Counted from the stretch's first letter, positions 1 through 13,308 are shown. The stretch: DNA of 64,000 bases from Ampelomyces quisqualis (GCA_018398575.1 JAGTXZ010000018.1:3162001-3226000), one strand, 5' to 3'. Notes: generated by a model not told the origin, from the letters alone. Numbers and translations are program-made.

Positions 1-1176
1 TTTCCTGACGATCTAGAGTAGAATTTTAACTAGTCTATTACCTTAGGCTATAGCTAACGTACGCGTCTACTGCGCAAATTACAGATTTTTAGCTTTAGAG
101 AGCACCTATATATCCTAGCGCAAGTGTAGAATAGTTAAAAAAGGCTAGATATAAATAGACTTCTATAAACATATATTAATAATAGCTAGCTACTAGCCTT
201 TACAAACAATAGGTAGAATCTGCGCAAAATCTCTACCTGTAATAAGTAGAAGTCTACTAAAAAGATCTATATAGCTGCAGACATTCTAAAGTGTATAGTC
301 TACTACTTTAAAGTAGTAATAGTGCTGTATAGGCACCTTATCTTATATAACAAAAGTAGTAAGCTATAAAAGCTCTCTTATATTAAAATTTAAGAATATT
401 CTATAGAAAGAACTCTTGTATATTTTAAGAGAGATATAAAAACAGAAGTGTGCAGTCTGTCTACTAAGTAGTAAAATAGTAGTAATTCTAAAAGAAGCTA
501 CACATAAAACAATATAGCTCTAAGACTAATAATATGTGTAGAAACACTACTAGAGATATATCTTTTTAGTTCTAGCAGGACCTTATATAAAGAAATATAC
601 AGTCTATAGAAAGGTAGTAGTAGCTAAAGTTATAGCTGTAAAAACAGCAAGCTAATCTAAATTTAGCCTACTATGCATGTTCTAGAATATAACATCTTCT
701 TTATTCTAATTATAGGCTAACTTAGTAGTAAGTAGCTAATTTCTAGACTACTTAGCCTAAGTGTATTAACACTTAGGTAAGCTGTATTTAGTAAGTCTCT
801 TACTATTCTTAGTAAGCAGGCCTTTAATAAGATATAAACTGTAATTAATATACGTAGTAGGTATAAAGAACACTTATAGAGCTATAGTAGCTACTTGCAA
901 ATTATTACACAGATCTATTTTAAACTAGTTCTAAATAGTAGAAGGATTAGTAAGTAGACTATATAATAGAGTAGAAACAAAAAGTAAACGCAAAGCTTAG
1001 CCTATAGCAAAAACAGCTACCTCTTAAAAGTATATAATCTAGTTTCTATTATTCTATAACAGCTCTCTTGTAATTGCTATAGCGTAGAAAGTAAAGTACT
1101 TAACTCTGTTTAAAGTTCTTAGATCTGTAAAGCTTATAGAGCCTTACACTACTATAAGTAATAACTATAGGTAGTA
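1..1176. other. AT-rich RIP-altered sequence, left part of the base layer
   Basis: No open frame of useful length and no protein family that I recognise. TCA/CCA and TGA/TGG trinucleotides are almost absent, as in the rest of the RIP-altered tract. The segment ends at the TA (1,175-1,176) beside the terminus of giant element 1. If that element is removed, it would join the sequence starting at 43,336, so it is probably part of an older repeat that also runs through 43,336-43,847, 51,921-53,129 and 53,964-55,390. Confidence 0.5.
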
Positions 1177-1400
1177 CGTTAGAAAAAATTAAGATTTGTC
1201 TAGTTAGCTTAGTCGCAGCGACCTGCAGCTGCCTAACAGCAATACTGTCTACTAGACAATTTGCTAAAGTTGCCCTACTTACTTCTAGTTACTAGCAACC
1301 TAACAGTAACCTAATAGTAAGTTGCCTGTGTTACCTATGTTGCTAGTGTTGCTAGTGTTGCTAGTGTTGCTAGATTTGATAGTTAAGGACTGTTAAGTAC
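1177..1400 (-). repeat. Subterminal repeat zone of giant element copy 1
   Basis: Just inside the terminus lie direct repeats of a 9-base unit built on TTGCTAGTG (about 1,338-1,372) and related AGCAACCTAA units (about 1,280-1,325). The same zone occurs reversed at 40,480-40,689 and again at 53,130-53,340. Clustered subterminal repeats are typical transposase-binding regions of DNA transposons; that role is inferred here. Confidence 0.6.
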
Positions 1401-4067
1401 TGCAGCACTAGTAGAACTGTATACTATAGCTAGCTGCCTATATCTTTACACTCTTATAGCGTAGGCTAACTAAGCTAGTCCTTCTTGTCTAGTTATATAG
1501 GCTTTTTAATTAAGTATAGTATAGTTAAATTGTGCTCCTTTAAAAGGAGACTAGCCTAGACGCAGCTACTAGGCTTAACGTTCTATAGGGCACAGGTTAG
1601 CAGGTACACAACGCGCTCTATATATAGACAGCTGTAACTGCTACTACTACTTGCAGAGTAGTAACTATCTTACTAGTTAGTTATATTAGGATTATATACT
1701 GTGTCTGCTAGTGCTGTACTGTCTACTATAGTAGTCTACACTATTGCGTTATATTAAGGCTAACCTAATAGTATCTACGCGTTATACTAGTAAAAGTATA
1801 TTAAGTTATTATAACATTTGCTACGCCTGCTATTTACAACTACTTAATAATACTCTATTTCTTCTTTATACTATTGCACTAACCTATTACACTTGTCTAG
1901 TTCTAGTTGCTATTTCTCTTTAGTTAAGGTAATTACGTTAAGTATATTACCTTTAATTGCAATATTATAGGCCTGCGTTAAAAATTCTTTTTATGCGTCT
2001 TCTACTACAATACTCTAGCTACCTCTACAGTTCTTAAACTACAGCTATTTGTCTGCCTTATAAAGGTATTCTAGTGCAAGTTTATCTATATGTACATACT
2101 CTTCTAGTAAAATATCTTTTACTTTATTTAATACTTTACGTACGCGTATATAGACAGCACCTTATGTAAGTTATTATATATTATATTACGTTTAGACCTA
2201 CTTATATTATTAGTGTCTCTGTGTAGGACTTTTTCTTTCTTTCTAACATTCTTTTTTATATTCTTTTCTATTAAGCAGTTTGCCTTCTCCTTTTCTTTGT
2301 TATTGTAATTGTTTATAAGCGTATTATAGTAATCTTACTTCTCTTCTATGCAGTTAGCTAGAATATTATCTATATTATTGTTATAAGTATTCTTTAGCAC
2401 TAAAACGTTAGCCCTGTTGTTCTCTTATTAGTTTGTGTATACAGCAATATCCTGTTGTATATTGTCCTATATAAGAATTTATTAAATGCCTTCTAGTTTC
2501 TTTTATTTTTTGCAAATAGCATTAAAGTAGTCTGCTTTCTGTTAGCTAATACTATGTGTAGAACTTACAACATACTCTTTACAGTGTGTCTATAGAAGAG
2601 TATAGTTTTCCTAGTGCTGTTGTTATTAAATTTTTTTATTATATTAAATATAACTAAGCCTATTAGTGCTGCTATATTTGCACTTAGTTTATTAAACTTC
2701 TCTTAATTCTTAGTTATTGCAGCAATGCTCTATTTCCTGTTATTATAGAATAACTATGCTATTACTGCTACAAGACTAGGGTTTAGAAATCTAGCAGATT
2801 TAGGCTGTCTTTAGTTAGCTAGTATAGCTGTTTTAGAAGTGTACTTGTGTTCTTTAGGTCTTGTAGTAAGTAAATAAAGTCTTTAAGCAGTTTACTAGGC
2901 TTAAGAACCTATCTGTCTAGGTAGTTTAATATGTAAGTACTAGTAATTTCTAGTTATTCTTGCCTTATTACGTAGGTCTGCAAGTTACTACATATGTCTA
3001 GCATTTAGGCGCCTACTATTAGCTACTGTCCTTAGCAGGCTGCAACAGTACTTATATAGTAAGCAGCTTCTTTACATAGTGTTAAGCTAATGTGCAATTA
3101 AACTCATAATAGTAGAGTATTCTATACTTCTGTCTAAGTGTCTAGCAGTATTTAGGCGTACACATACCTGTGTATATTAAGCTATAGTGTTATTACTATA
3201 CTATATAGCGTCTTTCTATTATTAGTAAGTAGTTGCGTTACTAAGATAACTCTTACCTTCTCTAGTATAGTCTTATTTTCTAGTAATACACTTTTCTTTA
3301 CCTAATGTTTTTCTTTCTTCTATAGTAGTAATCTAAATAGGTTTGCACTAAATAAGAAGGGTTATAACTCTATAATAGTTAGAACTACTTGTTTGTGCAC
3401 AGTAAGGCATCTTCCTATAATATAATAGCCTTAAGTCTAATAGCAGTTCTCTTTTAACTACTAATATTTTCTATATATTAGTTCTATAGGTTTTTAGTTT
3501 GTGTTAGCTTATTATGCTTATACTACTACTATGTCTAGTTTTCTCTTGTTAACAAGCAAGTAAGGCTGCAGATTTAGAAGTGTATAGTATTTAATCTCTA
3601 GGCTGTCTTATTAGGTAACTTTTTAGTTAGGCTAGTGTAGTAGTTAGTTGTACGTCTGTTTTAACCCTAGAGTTAAAGCTTAAAAACAGTAGCGTTAAGG
3701 TTTAGATAGTTTTTAGTCTCTATAGCGTCTTAGTTTTTAGTATGTTAGTTCTAGAGTTACATCTTCTAGAAGGCTAACCTTTGCACTATTGTCTGTTAGC
3801 GCTTGTTTTAGCGCTTGTTTAGACAGAGACATAGTATGCTACTAATATTACTTAAATTTGCTACTTAGTGTAAAGTATACAGAGTAAGCGCTTGCTCTTT
3901 AAATATTAAAGAACTATTAGTAAGGGTAGCAGAAGTAAGCAATATATATAGGGTAACAGAGTTTTTACTTTATAAGTATAAGTAGAGTTTTTATAACATA
4001 TACAGTCTAATATTACCTTAAATTCTACTAGAGTATAGTAGTTAAGCTATTTAATTAGATAGCTTCT

Positions 4068-4512
4068 TATTCTTAACTGCGTGCTAGCGTACACAATAGT
4101 TATCTACTGTTAGTACAAATAGTTATGCGCGTAATACAGGCAATTAGGTGCCTTTCTATTCTTAACCAAATGTTAGCGTACACAATAGTTATCTACAATT
4201 AGCATAAATAGTAGTGCGCGCAATATAGGTAATTAAGTACTCTTCTGTCCTTAACTAAATATTAGCGTACATAATAGTTGTCTACTATTAGTATAAATAG
4301 TAGTGCGCGCAATACAAGCAATTAAGTACTCTTCTATTCTTAACTAAATGTTAGTGTATATAATAGTTATCTACTGTTAGCACAAATAGTAGTGCGCGCA
4401 ATACAAGTAATTAAGTACCTTCTTATTCTTAACTAAATGTTAGCGTATACAATAGTTGTCTACTGTTAGTATAAATAGTTGTGCGCGCAATATAGGTAAT
4501 TTAGTAGCTCTA
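4068..4512. repeat. 89-bp tandem array, five copies (copy 1)
   Basis: A unit containing a conserved AGCGTACACAATAG-type block recurs at 4,086, 4,175, 4,264, 4,353 and 4,442, exactly 89 bp apart. Each unit also carries a GCGCGCAATA block. The matching place in element 2 (37,440-37,800) has only four units, with one spacing of 97 bp. Confidence 0.85.
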
Positions 4513-7386
4513 CACGCAGAAAACTATTTACCTAGTAAGTTGTTAGTACAGATCTAGTATACTACTATACTAGTTATGTTTGTAGTTTAATTGTAAATAA
4601 CGCCTAGTGTATCTTTAATGTAACTGTCTCTTGTAATGCGCTATGCTAGCGTACCTTTATAAATATCTGTATTTGCGCCTATCTATTTTCCTTCTTTGTG
4701 TAGTAATATATACTATTGTATTTACTTTTAAAGCCTAATTTGTGCTCTAATGTCTGTATAAATAAATTGTAATTAAGGTTGTTAATATACTTATCTATTA
4801 CTAGCAGGTTGTAGTGTATATGTAACAGCTAGTTTATCCTAATAAAAGTGTGCTTGTTTCTAGTTGCGTTTAATACTAATATAGTTGTTATGTTAGGTGT
4901 AATTTATGTTATACTTAACTCTTTGTTAACTGTTTCTATTATCTTTCTACGCAGGTTTCTATCTAGTAAAGCTTACTCCTAATTGTTGTTTAGTTTAGTT
5001 TTATTCTGTTGCAAGCATATCTATTAGGCTGCGTTGTAGTTACATTAGACAGTAAAGTGTGTAATTGTCTAGATAAGGCAACTATTAGCTGTATTCTATA
5101 GTAGTCTATTCTGTTATAATGTAATTGCTCTTGTAATTTGCTGTAGGTGTTCTTTTACTGTAGTTGTCTATAGAAAACAGCCTAGTATCTTCTGCCTTCT
5201 TATTTCTTGTTCTATATTAGAGTATATTAAGTTATATTCTTTTGCTGTTAGTTGCATTATATTATATATGCTGTCTTTTAACAATTATATCTAGTGTTAC
5301 TATAGTAGTACTATTCTCTTATCTGCACTAACTAGCAATTCTAGGTAACTATTGTAATATCTTTATAATACTTGCGTATGTAGATAAGAGTTACTAGTAT
5401 TACGCGTTTGTAGTAGTGTATAGTGTGTAGTAAAGAGGTTGCGTTAGCAGCCTTGCGCTATAGTCTTGTGTTATAGCGCTAGTTATATTAGTAGGTTTAC
5501 GTTCTATTAGGTATGTTAAAGTAATAGTAGAGCTATTATTAGATATACAATTCTATTTACTGTGTCTAATACTATATACTAGCTGTCTTGCTATATTTGC
5601 TTTTATTTATAATTTTGTACTATACGTATCTAGTCTTAATTAAACGTAAAAGAATATAGTCTATTATATTTGTTCTAATTAATGTAATTATTTATATAGT
5701 ACAAAATAGAGACCTTATTGTTATGTGTAGGTAGATCCTTTAGTACTAGGTGTACAGAGTAAACAATAGTTATTATGTTGTATACCTTAAATGCTTATAG
5801 TGTACATTACTTAGTCTTTGTACTATGTATATAGCAGCGCACGCTTAGTATCTCTGTTGTATAATTAATTTAACTATTATTGTTAAACGCTATAACCTTG
5901 CAAAAGGCACCTATATACTTATATTTCTTTCTGTTCTTATTTTAGTATTTGTTATTAATAAATGTAAGTATTAGGTGTACCTAAGCTGCAGCTCTACTGT
6001 TTGCAATAGTCTAAGATAGTTACGTATAGTTCTTATATTTAAACTCTTGCACCTATACGTAATCTTTGCGCTATTTTCTAGTTCTATACTAGTTAGGCGC
6101 GTATTGCACTATGTCTTCTCTATAATGTTTAAAGTTGTTATAGCGTTTACCTAATAGCCTTAAGCATTTTATAGAGAAGTGTATTTTTATATTTATTCTG
6201 TTTACCTAGTAAAGGTTAAAGTTTTGTCTGTTTTTGTTATATAGGGTAACAAGGTAGCTAGTTACCTTCTAATAGTAGTGTTAGACAAATACTGCAGCAG
6301 CATGTGTAAAGTCTAGCAACGTAATATATGCAGTAACCTTGCTAAGAAGTAGTATAATAGAATTTAGTAATATACCTAGTATAAACTATCTAAGTTGTCT
6401 AAATAGTATTACTGTTAACACGCTTGTAGTAAAGGTATGCTTGCGCTAGTTAGTAGTAGTGCACTATTAACTTTAGTCTATAACTATCTTGTGTTTAAAC
6501 ACTATAAGCGCAAGCTGTCTAGAGTTATAGAAGCAGATCTATATAAGAAAATCTCTCTTATTTGTTATTAGGTAGAATTGTTTTACTATTGTAATATAGT
6601 AGGCCTTACTGTTTATTCTAGTATATATGCTATTAAGAGCTCTATATATATAAATACTATTAATAATATAGGTTAGCGCGTGCTATTTAGAGTAGTTAAA
6701 ATTCTTTTCTTCTTTTTGCGTCTGTCTAAAAGGTTAAAACTCTTCTTTTAGAACATCTATTTGTTTAATAGCTAATAATATATACCCTAATATATTTTTG
6801 TTATAACTCTTGTATTATAATAGTACTAGTAGATTGCATGTAGCCTAGATAAAATGCAACGCGTACAGTGCCTTAGTTGATAGCAGAAAAGATACTACTA
6901 CTACAAATTAGTAAATTACTGCTTTTTATTCTGCGCTAGTCTATTATAACACTTTTGTAAAAGCCCTCTTTTTATTAAACTGTTTTAGTCTAGTGTTGTA
7001 CTTAACTTAGCAGAACCTTTTATTTAACTAGGTATAGCTATTGTCTTCTACTACTAGAACTGCAGTACTATTTTAGCTCTTCTTTTGTCTAAGGTGTATA
7101 TCTATTAGTATGTCTTTTGTAAACTCTAATATATTTATAACTAACCTCTTAAGTAGTAGATGTAATATATCTGTAGCTAACAACTTATATATATTAAAGT
7201 TGTAGTAATTCTAGCTAAAGCACTCTACTAGATAAATATAATCCTTATATCTTTTATTAAGACAATAACTCTGTTACAGGCGTGTATACTCTTCTATTTA
7301 CTATAGATATTTATTACACAAGTTCTCTTGTTTGTCTAGTAGTACTATGTATTAAGTATAGTATCTGTTTTTCTTTAGACCTGTTA

Positions 7387-7394
7387 GTAGCACT
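7387..7394. repeat. 8-bp target site duplication, left (GTAGCACT)
   Basis: The same GTAGCACT occurs at 13,309-13,316 on the other side of the hAT element. The uninterrupted site survives in element 2 near 34,550 (reverse complement), where GTAGCACT is present once. An 8-bp duplication is the hAT signature. Confidence 0.9.
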
Positions 7395-7402
7395 TACGGC
7401 AG

Positions 7403-7550
7403 TAAATGGGTAGGGGTTGGGTTAGGGTAGGGTACCTTTACGTAAGACCCTATACCTAACCTAACTCCTACCCATTTAATTAACGCTAAAAGTAGGTAGA
7501 GGTTAGGTTAGAGGTATTAATTGCGGGTTAAGGTTGGGTTGCATAAGTTT
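7403..7550 (+). repeat. Left subterminal telomere-like repeats of the hAT element
   Basis: Irregular GGGTTAGGG, GGTAGGGGTTGGG and GAGGTTAGGTTAGAGG units in three short clusters. The right end carries the complementary CCCTAA-type units at about 13,110-13,290, so the G-rich strand points inward from both ends. Confidence 0.8.
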
Positions 7551-8102
7551 TGCGCGATTAAATAAAATTTGAAGTATGTATCTACTAATCTTATAAAATT
7601 AGGTTTCTAAATATATAGTTAATTTTACAGGGGCAAAAACTATGCTAAGGATATCAAAAATAGCACAGTAATTACGAATTTTTATCACAATAAAGAGGAA
7701 ATAAGGTCTTTATTTCTAATATACATAAAAGTAAAGGATTCTAGATCTTCTACACAATTGCCTGATAAGAGCTGAACTTCTGATAGTACCTAAGCGCAAG
7801 TCTAACATCCTTTGCCTGTATAGTAACTCTTTTTGCGTAGATTGCATTTATATTTGTATCTATATTTAGTTAGAAATTTGTTAAAAAAATAGGGTTAAGA
7901 AATAAACCCTTAAAAAAACTAACTATATAGGCCTTAGCAGCCTCTTAAACTGCTCTAACAGCTGATTTTTGGAAGCAAAGATTACTACTAGTAGTTTAGA
8001 CGCATTCTTGAGCTATTTTGCGCAAGAGTTGCTGGAAGGGCAGCTTGCGGATAAGGAGCTTAGTAGACCTCTAGTATTAGCAGATCTCTCTAAGCGCTAC
8101 AG

Positions 8103-8505
8103 CTTTAAGTAGTAAGTAAATAAGCGTAATAAAGAATTGTGATAACTTACTGCCTGGCTTAAGGTGCCTTTTTTTTTTAGAAGCCGCTTTTTAAGTTTTT
8201 GCGGCTAGGCTTTTCCTAGCAGATTTCCTAGCAGCCTTGCTGGCTAGGTCTTTAGCAACTATAGTGCCCTTAGTAACAGCGTCCTTAACTTTAGATTTGC
8301 GTTTTTGTAGAGCTATAGTAGTAGTGTTGTAGAGTTGTAGATTTAATATTGTGATAATTTAGGTTGTTTTAGTGCCTAGTAAATAAGTGGTAAGCAGGCT
8401 TAGCGCAGGAAATTAGGTCTTGGCGTAAAATTCCTGCAGGAGCTAATTTGAAACTGCTGGCGCTACTAGAAGACTAGAACGTGATAAAAAACTGTGTTAA
8501 CTTAC
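8103..8505 (-). pseudogene. Possible minus-strand exons with hAT-type introns
   Basis: On the minus strand, intron-like segments begin with GTAAGTTATCAC (from 8,150) and GTAAGTTAACAC (from 8,505) and resemble the introns of the + strand genes of the same element. The exon sequence between them is short and gave no recognisable protein. It may be a second, oppositely transcribed gene of the hAT element or merely repeated motifs. Confidence 0.3.
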
Positions 8506-8689
8506 AGGCCTACCTAGAATTGCGCTAGCTTTTGTTCTAGCTATATATTAAAATTAAAGGGTAGATTTCTATAGACTTGTTATTTGTTTATGTAAAATAG
8601 GCTAAAAGGCAGTAAGCGCAGGCAGTAGGCAGAAAACACGCTAGTAGACTGCTTGCGCACAGACTAACTTACTGCGTTATTAGTTGTAG

Positions 8690-9930
8690 GCTGCTAAAAT
8701 AAAACACTAAAGCTATACGCTTGTAATAGTAACACGCTTTATTATATTACTTTATTACACTTAGCGCTATAGAATCTGTTAAGTCTAAGGAAATTGAGGT
8801 TGTTAACAAGCCTAAGAGCTTTCTGCTGCCTATTCCTGTTAGAGTTCTGCTAAATTTTAAGGAAGAGGAGTAGGCCTAGCTTACAATAGTAACATTCTTA
8901 GAACTTTACTATAAATTGTACTAATTTGTCTAGGGTTTTGCTTCTAGGGATGATAAGATTAGCTATATCCTTAACTCTTGTAGTAGTAATACTCTAAAGC
9001 AAGGCTAACTAACAAATTTCTAAGTTAACTCTAGCAGGCAGCTTAGCAGCAGCGCTATGCAATCTAGGGAGCTGGCTGCTATTGCAAAGGCTAAGTCCTT
9101 AGACTAATTAGCTAAATACTAGCTTAAGAAGAAGGTTAAGAGAGGCAATAGGTACAAGGCGTTGTCTCTAAGGCAACAAGCTAAGAAACTTAAGCATAAG
9201 CTTAAGGCTTAGGTAGCAAAGCGTTTTGATAGTAAGCAATCTAGTAAGTTATTACACCTTTTTATTACGTTATTTTTACTAACATGCAAAGCTAAGTAGT
9301 TAACAGCCTCTATTGCTTAAGTTAATTAAAAATAGAAGGCTATCTAAATTGAAATTGATATGCGCGCCTACAACATTGTTATAAAGGGGTCTTCTGCAGT
9401 AACTTTAGACTTAAAGCAAAAAAAATTGTTAGCTTAAGCTTATACTTGCGTTTATGGGCCTAGTAGGGCTGTAGAGGGGATACTCTAAAGGGAGTATACT
9501 TGTAGGCTATACCTCCTTAAGAGGAATGGCTTTAAGACACTACAGGCTAAGGCTAAATGGCTTAAATTTTGCAATAAGCTAACGCCTAACAAGTTGGCTC
9601 TAGTAACTAATTAGAATTAGCAGTAAGTTTATTACATTATTTTATTACGTACTTATTCTAACTAGTCTACTAGAAGGCGTAAGCTAACACCTCCCCCTAT
9701 GTTTAATTAGCTTCTAGAGCTCTATAGTAATAGGCTATACGTTAAGGGACGCGATAAGACTAAATGTAAGGAAGAGGTTAAAGATTCTAGTAAAGAGCTA
9801 GAGGTATACTATAAGACGCTGCCTAATAAATATAAAGATAAGAAGGATAAGAATTAGAGTAATAGCACCTAAGAGAGGTTTTCTGATAGTACTTGGGAGG
9901 GCTGTTTAGACGCTAAGTAACATGTATAAT
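8690..9930 (+). pseudogene. Unrecognised hAT-borne coding region, decayed
   Basis: A stretch upstream of the transposase reads as Lys/Arg/Ala-rich protein with TAG/TAA interruptions. It has two intron-like segments (about 9,244-9,291 and 9,623-9,664), each with a GTAAGTT donor and an ACTAAC- or CTAAC-like branch site. A very basic, probably helical block lies around 9,120-9,235. I do not recognise the family. It may be an upstream exon set of the transposase or a separate accessory gene. Confidence 0.35.
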
Positions 9931-10199
9931 TAAATCTGCTGTATATTATTGCCTAATATAGTTAAGACTTAAAAATTTTGCTACTACTGTAAAACCTAAT
10001 TTTTTAATTTCTAAAAGTTTGGCCCTACTATCTGCTCTCTAACTAGGGAAATAACGCCTCTAGTAGACCGCCTACCTCTCTTACTTAAAGTAACACTAAA
10101 CTGTAGTTTTGCTATTCTATTGTTGCTGCAATTACTACTCTCTTCCTACAAGATATTGCTACTTTGTTATTACACTTTTTTATTACACACATAGACCCA

Positions 10200-12600
10200 A
10201 GCGACCCCCCTTTACTCTTAGACAACCTATACTCTAATCTGCCTAAAATACTCTACAAATTTATACTTAACGCCTTCTAAATCCTTAAGTCTAGAATTAA
10301 GAGAATAGTTACTGTCTTTAAGCAGCTAATTTAAGACAATGCTACTATATGTGCTGCATAGGATGCCTAGTAGCAGAACACGTTATAGGCCTAAGACCCT
10401 AATAATTCTAATCCTTAATAGGGTAGAGCCAAACGTTCTGCTATTATATAGACTTAATTTAGAGAAGGGGCCTATATTAAAAGCAGCAAACTACACGTAT
10501 ATTGCCTGAACTGTAGGCACATACTTTAATACCTAACTAATAAGTATATAAAGACAAAACACCTTAGTAACTACCTTTAGTCTAATAGTTATAGAGAGGT
10601 TATAGAATCTATTTATACAAGGCAGCTACTCCTATTTGTTACACTATTACGTTTACAACTCCTGCGACTGTTTACTACCTAGCAATTTAAACTGGAAATT
10701 GTACAGGTACTTCTTGATAGAAACTAGTCTTTTTGAATATTAGAGCAACCCTTATTTTGCTGCTTTGTAGAGTTTCTCTAGCCTGGCACTACTATACCCA
10801 GCTGATACAAGTTTACTCTTATACTTTAGAAACAATACAAGCAGGTAACTAAAAACCTCCTTTCTAATCTTAGCAAGTTAACAAAAATCTCAATTGCCCT
10901 TAACGCCTGGTCTGCAGCTAACTACCTAAGCTTTTTGGCTATTAAAGCCTATTATATCAACACTAGTTAGCAGATAAGAGAGGTTCTATTAGATTTTGTG
11001 CCCTTGCGTAGGCGGCACACTAGAGTTTCTATGGCATCTAATCTTATGTAGGTACTTAAAAACACAAAAACATCAAAACAATTACTAGTAGTTACCTGCA
11101 ATAACGCTTCAAACAACAGTACTCTTAGCAGAAGCCTAGAAAGCAATCTTGCTAATAAGGGGGTTTCTTGAAACACAAAGGAAAACACTATACTATGCCT
11201 CACCTATATTATTAACCTGGTAGTGCAGGACATAATAGCCTACCTAAGGCTAACAGCCTTGCCTAAGATTAAAGGGGCTTAGTAGCTGCAACGCTATTAC
11301 GTTTACTAGATTAATAATAGCATATTAGTGCCTAACTCCTTGCAAAAGGTATGTTACACCCTTTATTACAATTCTTTATTACGCACTAAGCTCCTCTAGA
11401 TCTAGGCAATTTGTATTACTATTAATTTGTTCCCTTAACGTTTTAAACAATTCCTAAAGGTACAATCTAATGTACTGCCAAAAAATTAACTCTGTAATTT
11501 AAGATGTTAAGACTAGGTAGAATTTAACCTATGATATGTGTGAGCGCGCCTGCTCCCTAGCTACTTATATTAACAAGTGGCTAGAGCAAGAGATTATACT
11601 TAATTAGGCCCTGCAAGGTAGTAGTAGTAATTTATAAGACAATAACGCAGTTGCAGACTTTAAGGACCTTAAAAGGCTTTGGCTAGTACCTGCTAAGTAG
11701 TTACACCTTAGGGCAATAACACGCATGCTAGTAAACTTTAAAACAGCTACTAATAGAATTAGTAAAAGCAACACACCTTAGGCTCTATACATCTAGTTAA
11801 TGTATAACTAACTTTTTAACTTCCTAGATTAAATAACAACTAAGCTATCTAACAAGGAGGATAAGACTAGCTATTGCAAGGAGTAGCTAGCTGTAGTAAA
11901 GGCAGTAGCAGAGAAAGGCAAGAAGAAGTTGTTAAAGTATTATTTACGCACAGATAAGAAACAAGAATATCTTTATAACGTTGTAACTGTTCTTAATCTA
12001 TCTTAGAAGCTTACTATATATAAGGTAGAGACTATGTTTATTATATATGTTTATTACAGCGCACTGCTAATAACACCTAGGGTAATATATAAGGACTAGA
12101 CTTTAAACGTATATACTAGTGTTAGTTCCTAGACTATATTAATTGATACAAAAACAACCCTGTAGTAACAAACAGAGACTGCACTCTAGTTTGTCCTTTG
12201 TAACTACAGCGTCTACCTAAACACTAGTAGTTTAGGAGGCTTCCTTCCTAAACAACACAGTCTAGTAGGTTAAGCGCTAATATCTCTTATAAAACTAACG
12301 TAAGCATTGGACTACTCTGTGCAGAAGCTCTCTGCTACCTTAGCACTCCTCTAACTAGTAAGGAAGATAAAGAAAAGTTATTAAATATACTTGTCTGGTA
12401 GCAGGCTAATATAGACATGTACCTACGCCTAGCCTAGGTAGCTAAAGACGTACTAGCTGTACAGCTTGCAGAAGTTAGAGTTAAGCGCTTGTTTAATACT
12501 GCAAGAGACGTCCTAAGAGATTAACAGTACAGGCTTAGAGCAGAAACAATCTAGAAGATTATAGTTGTAAAACACGCAATTACTAAGGAGGACGTATAAC
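10200..12600 (+). pseudogene. hAT-family transposase, RIP-inactivated
   Basis: This protein would cut and paste the surrounding element. Reading in frame with TAG/TAA as former Gln/Trp codons shows the family landmarks in order. A possible BED-type zinc finger with a CxxC pair lies near 10,500. The first catalytic block reads LNAWSA (about 10,900). REVLLDF follows near 10,978, NNASNN near 11,100 and a CLTYIINL helix near 11,200. The block equivalent to the conserved TRWNSTY core lies near 11,512-11,538, with its Trp codon now TAG. The C-terminal dimerisation region, containing RLFNTARDV, spans about 12,385-12,570. Two positions that are normally catalytic Asp are Asn, as expected from G-to-A RIP changes. 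An intron-like gap is visible at about 11,349-11,390. The gene cannot make an active enzyme. Confidence 0.85.
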
Positions 12601-13109
12601 TAAACTGTTCTATACTATAATTGCTAACTGCAGGATCCTAATACAGCGCTAAGAGTGTCTAGGATCTACTTAAGCTTCTAGGTCCTATTGATTTTGCTAG
12701 TCTAACTAGCTCTAGAATCTAACGTTTTAAGGATTAGATAAGCAATAAGGAGTAGGAGGGTAACAAAGAAGATAACATTAAGGAATCTGCAACCCCTTTA
12801 TATAGTGCACTACTCTAGACTCCTTAGTATAAGCAGCGTCTATAGAGGAAGAGATTAAGGCCTTCTTGTTTCTTAGACTAGCGAGCGTAATAAAAAAATG
12901 TGATAAACAGTAGCTCTTAACTATCTAAAACAACCTTGGTTAAAAACTGTAATAAACATCTATAATAAGCAGATTATAAAGCTTATTAAATAGCTGCAAG
13001 ATTAGACTATTCCTGCGATAACCTTATTTTAGGATATACGCTAAAATATACTTATTTCTTTTGCCCTACTTTACTCCTAAGTGACATACTTGTTATAGGC
13101 GTTAGATTA

Positions 13110-13295
13110 GAGGCGCTGCACAAGTATAACCCTATAGCAGGTACCCTAACTAAACTAATAACCTAACCTTAACACCTTAAGCTGTATACCCTAACCTGAA
13201 CCCTACACTAGCCCCTATATAACCCAAACCCTACCCTACCCCTCTTGTGCTTAACTCTAACCCAACCCCTACCTATAAGCAGGTACCCCAAACCT
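13110..13295 (-). repeat. Right subterminal telomere-like repeats of the hAT element
   Basis: CCCTAACC, ACCCAAACCCTACCC and AACCCAACCCC units, mirror-imaging those at the left end. They lie wholly inside the transposon, so this is not a chromosome end. Confidence 0.8.
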
Positions 13296-13308
13296 ATTTA
13301 CCAGCGTA

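Larger units (their letters stand above)
7395..13308 (+). mobile_element. hAT DNA transposon, 5,914 bp
   Basis: The ends are 16-bp imperfect inverted repeats (TACGGCAGTAAATGGG against TACGCTGGTAAATAGG) flanked by the 8-bp duplication GTAGCACT. The interior encodes a degraded hAT transposase (+ strand). Immediately inside both ends are G-rich telomere-like repeats pointing inward. Unlike its surroundings, the element still has many TGG, TGA and TCA trinucleotides, so it has suffered less RIP and is probably younger than giant elements 1 and 2. It sits within the Plavaka-like gene of element 1. Confidence 0.92.

Noticed and set aside
4068..4512. CRISPR array
   Set aside because: Units are directly adjacent 89-bp tandem repeats without variable spacers, in a eukaryotic genome.
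10967..11203. 78-residue minus-strand open frame
   Set aside because: Exact antisense of the hAT transposase catalytic region, which shows family motifs on the + strand.
7403..13295. Internal or terminal telomere
   Set aside because: The TTAGGG-like units lie inside the hAT inverted repeats with an 8-bp target duplication outside, so they belong to the transposon.
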